Positions 5,868 to 7,575 of a DNA stretch of 7,575 nt are shown piece by piece. Numbering within the stretch: the first letter of the stretch is position 1; each line of letters starts with the position of its first letter. The stretch is taken from assembly GCA_937927695.1 (NCBI GenBank), contig CALBRU010000268.1:1-7575 (forward strand). Direction: 5' to 3'. The translations under genes and the position numbers were made by a program. The notes under the pieces are model-generated. The model saw only the letters and a list, made by a program, of their open reading frames with translations, ran no database searches and was not told the origin of the DNA. This DNA is from an uncultured Thiomonas sp. GTDB lineage: Bacteria > Pseudomonadota > Gammaproteobacteria > Burkholderiales > Burkholderiaceae_C.

Positions 5868-6989
5868 TCAGGCCGACTTGCGCAGCAACTGCCCGTCTCG
5901 GCACATCAGGCAGGCGGCAACGATGTCGTCTTCCATATTCACCACAAAGCCCTTTTCCTTGTCGAACACCAGTTTCAGAAAATCGAGCACGTTACGCGCG
6001 TATAGAGCCGATGCATCGGCGGCCACGAGAGCGGGTAGATTGGTTTCTCCCACCAGGGTCACGCCATGCTTGACCACGGTTTTGCCCGCTTCGGTCAAAG
6101 GGCAGTTGCCGCCCTGCGCTGCGGCCATGTCGATAATCACCGAGCCCGGTTTCATCGACTTGACCATTTCCTCGGTAATCAGCACCGGCGCCCGGCGGCC
6201 CGGAATCAGGGCGGTGGAAATAACCACATTGGCCTGCTTGACCCGCTCGGCAACGAGGGCGGATTGCCGCTGCATCCAGCTGGCGGGCATCGGACGGGCA
6301 TAACCGCCGACGCCTTGCGCAATATCGCGCTCTTCATCGGTCTCGAAGGGCACGTCGATGAACTTCGCACCCAGCGACTCGATCTGCTCTTTCACCGCAG
6401 GGCGCACGTCCGAAGCCTCGATCACCGCGCCCAGACGTTTTGCCGTCGCAATGGCCTGCAAACCCGCCACCCCGGCGCCCAGAATCACCACGCGCGCGGC
6501 CTTGACCGTGCCCGCAGCCGTCATCAGCATGGGCATGAAGCGCTGGTAAAGATTGGCCGCCAATATGACGGCCTTGTAACCGCCGATATTGGCCTGGCTG
6601 GACAACACATCCATGCTCTGTGCCCGCGAGGTACGCGGCGCCGCCTCGAGCGCAAACGCCGTCAGGCCCGCGTCGGTCATGGCCTGCAAGCCTTCGGCGT
6701 TGAATGGGTCGAGCATGCCGACCAATACGGTGCCGGGCTTCATCAGCCCGAGTTCCTCGGCTGTGGGGGGCCTGACCTTGAGCACCATTTCGGCCGCAAA
6801 GGCCCCGGCGCGATCGCCGATGGTGGCGCCTACGGCGATGTAATCTGCGTCAGGGGCGTCAGCGCGCAGGCCTGCATCGGCCTGCATCACCACGGTGTGC
6901 CCCTGGGCAATCAGTTTTTTGACTGTTTCCGGTGTTGCTGCAACACGGGCTTCGCCGGCCAAAGTTTCTGCCGGAATGCCGATACGCAT
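5868..6989 (-). CDS. pntAA: NAD(P) transhydrogenase subunit alpha part 1 (NAD(H)-binding domain I)
   Basis: The 373-residue soluble domain I binds NAD(H) and passes hydride to NADP+ held by PntB. It resembles alanine dehydrogenase in fold. The start MRIGIPAET is typical. The conserved hydride-transfer region is RTSRAQSMDVLSSQ (119-132) with Gln124 and Asp127. The nucleotide-binding Rossmann loop is VILGAGVAGLQAI (168-180), followed by the acidic residue of the second strand in EASDVRP (191-197). STALIPGRRAP (258-268) and KPGSVIIDMAAAQGGN (280-295) are further family motifs. Length matches split PntAA proteins (about 370-380). ATG 6987-6989 is preceded by AAGGAG (6997-7002) with 7 nt spacing, the strongest ribosome site in the window. 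It is the first gene of the pnt operon, transcribed leftwards from the 238-bp divergent region. Confidence 0.98.
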   Translation of the reverse strand: MRIGIPAETLAGEARVAATPETVKKLIAQGHTVVMQADAGLRADAPDADYIAVGATIGDRAGAFAAEMVLKVRPPTAEELGLMKPGTVLVGMLDPFNAEGLQAMTDAGLTAFALEAAPRTSRAQSMDVLSSQANIGGYKAVILAANLYQRFMPMLMTAAGTVKAARVVILGAGVAGLQAIATAKRLGAVIEASDVRPAVKEQIESLGAKFIDVPFETDEERDIAQGVGGYARPMPASWMQRQSALVAERVKQANVVISTALIPGRRAPVLITEEMVKSMKPGSVIIDMAAAQGGNCPLTEAGKTVVKHGVTLVGETNLPALVAADASALYARNVLDFLKLVFDKEKGFVVNMEDDIVAACLMCRDGQLLRKSA

Positions 6990-7227
6990 GGAGTCTCTCC
7001 TTTGAAGTCTGCTTTATCGGGGTCTGAACGCAGCACGAACACGAGATCGTTTCAGCCCCACTCAGTCGGAACAAATCTGCTTGCCTAAGCAATAGATCCA
7101 AGCGCAGCATTATCCCGCGTTTTCCCTAAGATTGCTGCAGCGCAAATTACGTACATCAGGAAATCTCTTTTGCCTTTTTTAATATTTTGCATCAAGCCCT
7201 ATTTCAATTTCTTTCATTCTTGCCGCC
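6990..7227. promoter_or_regulatory. Divergent intergenic region (pnt operon / Nudix gene)
   Basis: These 238 bp separate the leftward pntAA from the rightward Nudix gene and must supply promoters for at least the pnt operon. The part from about 7140 to 7215 is clearly AT-rich. The pntAA Shine-Dalgarno site is at 6997-7002. I see no RNA gene, terminator or convincing palindromic operator; a short TTGC...GCAA inverted repeat (7080-7091) is too small to interpret. No Shine-Dalgarno is evident for the Nudix gene. Confidence 0.6.
7179..7207 (-). promoter_or_regulatory. pntAA: Candidate sigma-70 promoter for the pnt operon
   Basis: On the minus strand TTGAAA (complement of 7202-7207) and TATTAA (complement of 7179-7184) are separated by exactly 17 bp. 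They match the -35 consensus at four of six positions and the -10 consensus at four of six. It would give a leader of about 180 nt before pntAA. This is one fit in an AT-rich patch, so it is tentative. Confidence 0.3.
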
Positions 7228-7575
7228 ATGCGATTTGATCCTTCTGCGCGTCCTCGCGTCACGGTTGCAGCCATCGTCGAACAGGACGGTCGTTTTCTGC
7301 TCGTCGAAGAGCAGACGGTGGGTGGCTTGCGCCTGAACCAGCCCGCAGGCCATCTGGAAGTGGGTGAAAGCCCGCTACAGGGCGCGGTACGTGAAGCACT
7401 GGAAGAAACCGGCCGAGTGTTCGTCCCCACCGGCCTGGTGGGCGTGTACCTGTCGCGCTCCCAGCATCACACTCTCAACGGTCACCAGGATGTGAGCTAT
7501 CTGCGACTCGCGTTCTGTGGTGAAGTCTCCGCTGCATACCCCGTACGCGCGCTGGCCGAAGTCATTGTGCGCACG
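7228..7575 (+). CDS. nudJ: NudJ-like Nudix hydrolase, 3'-truncated by window edge
   Basis: The frame from ATG 7228 stays open to the end of the window, giving 116 residues of a protein normally about 150-165 long. It is a Nudix hydrolase, which cleaves nucleoside di- or triphosphate-type substrates and needs Mg2+. The Nudix box runs G41-HLEVG-E47-SPLQGAV-R55-E56-AL-E59-E60-TG62, with every catalytic Gly, Arg and Glu present. The start RPRVTVAAIVEQDGRFLLVEE (9-29) and NQPAGHLE (37-44) closely resemble E. coli NudJ, a thiamine-pyrophosphate and nucleotide phosphatase. The last Nudix-box position is Arg63 where a hydrophobic residue is more usual. The start codon has no clear Shine-Dalgarno; the upstream bases are pyrimidine-rich. 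In E. coli nudJ adjoins mnmA, so mnmA to the right would support the call. It is divergent from pntAA. Confidence 0.88.
   Translation, partial: MRFDPSARPRVTVAAIVEQDGRFLLVEEQTVGGLRLNQPAGHLEVGESPLQGAVREALEETGRVFVPTGLVGVYLSRSQHHTLNGHQDVSYLRLAFCGEVSAAYPVRALAEVIVRT

Noticed and set aside
6066..7088. 340-codon open frame on the plus strand antisense to pntAA
   Set aside because: It is rich in His, Arg and Gly with no family resemblance and lies wholly opposite an intact pntAA with clear motifs. High-GC codon bias explains it.
7179..7430. 83-codon minus-strand frame opposite the Nudix gene
   Set aside because: It is Ser/Arg/Thr rich with no domain, and the plus strand carries a full Nudix box.

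Overview
The window reads as a GC-rich proteobacterial chromosome, most likely a betaproteobacterium near Burkholderiales. This is an inference from three things: the split three-gene proton-translocating transhydrogenase (pntAA/pntAB/pntB), a short H-NS protein of the 'MATYKEL...' type common in that group, and an ABC ATPase paired with a PaaK-like adenylating enzyme. There is no rRNA, tRNA, CRISPR array, insertion sequence or phage gene. The genes are ordinary chromosomal housekeeping and transport genes, and I see no clear previously undescribed system.

Left part, plus strand (1-2620): the 3' part of a branched-chain-amino-acid-type (HAAT/LivF) ABC transporter ATPase, a 437-residue PaaK-like AMP-binding protein, and a TPMT-family SAM-dependent methyltransferase. 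Spacing is tight (43 and 15 nt), so they probably share a transcript that begins to the left of the window. An uptake ATPase next to an acyl/aryl-CoA ligase-like protein suggests import and activation of an organic (perhaps aromatic) acid, but the ligase-like protein lacks recognisable catalytic residues. The methyltransferase gene converges with, and overlaps by 82 bp, a minus-strand Crp/Fnr-family regulator gene (2539-3378).

Middle (3379-3979): two perfect 25-nt hairpins lie back to back (3491-3540) downstream of a small H-NS-like gene (3564-3863, minus). The gap upstream of that gene holds a likely H-NS promoter and the rho-independent terminator of the transhydrogenase operon.

Right part (3980-7575): the minus-strand operon pntAA-pntAB-pntB encodes the membrane NAD(P) transhydrogenase, which uses the proton gradient to make NADPH from NADH. 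Each gene has a good ribosome binding site, and the 103-nt pntAB-pntB gap carries a stem-loop. A 238-bp divergent intergenic region separates pntAA from a plus-strand NudJ-like Nudix hydrolase gene that runs off the right edge. No gene-free stretch exceeds 300 bases.
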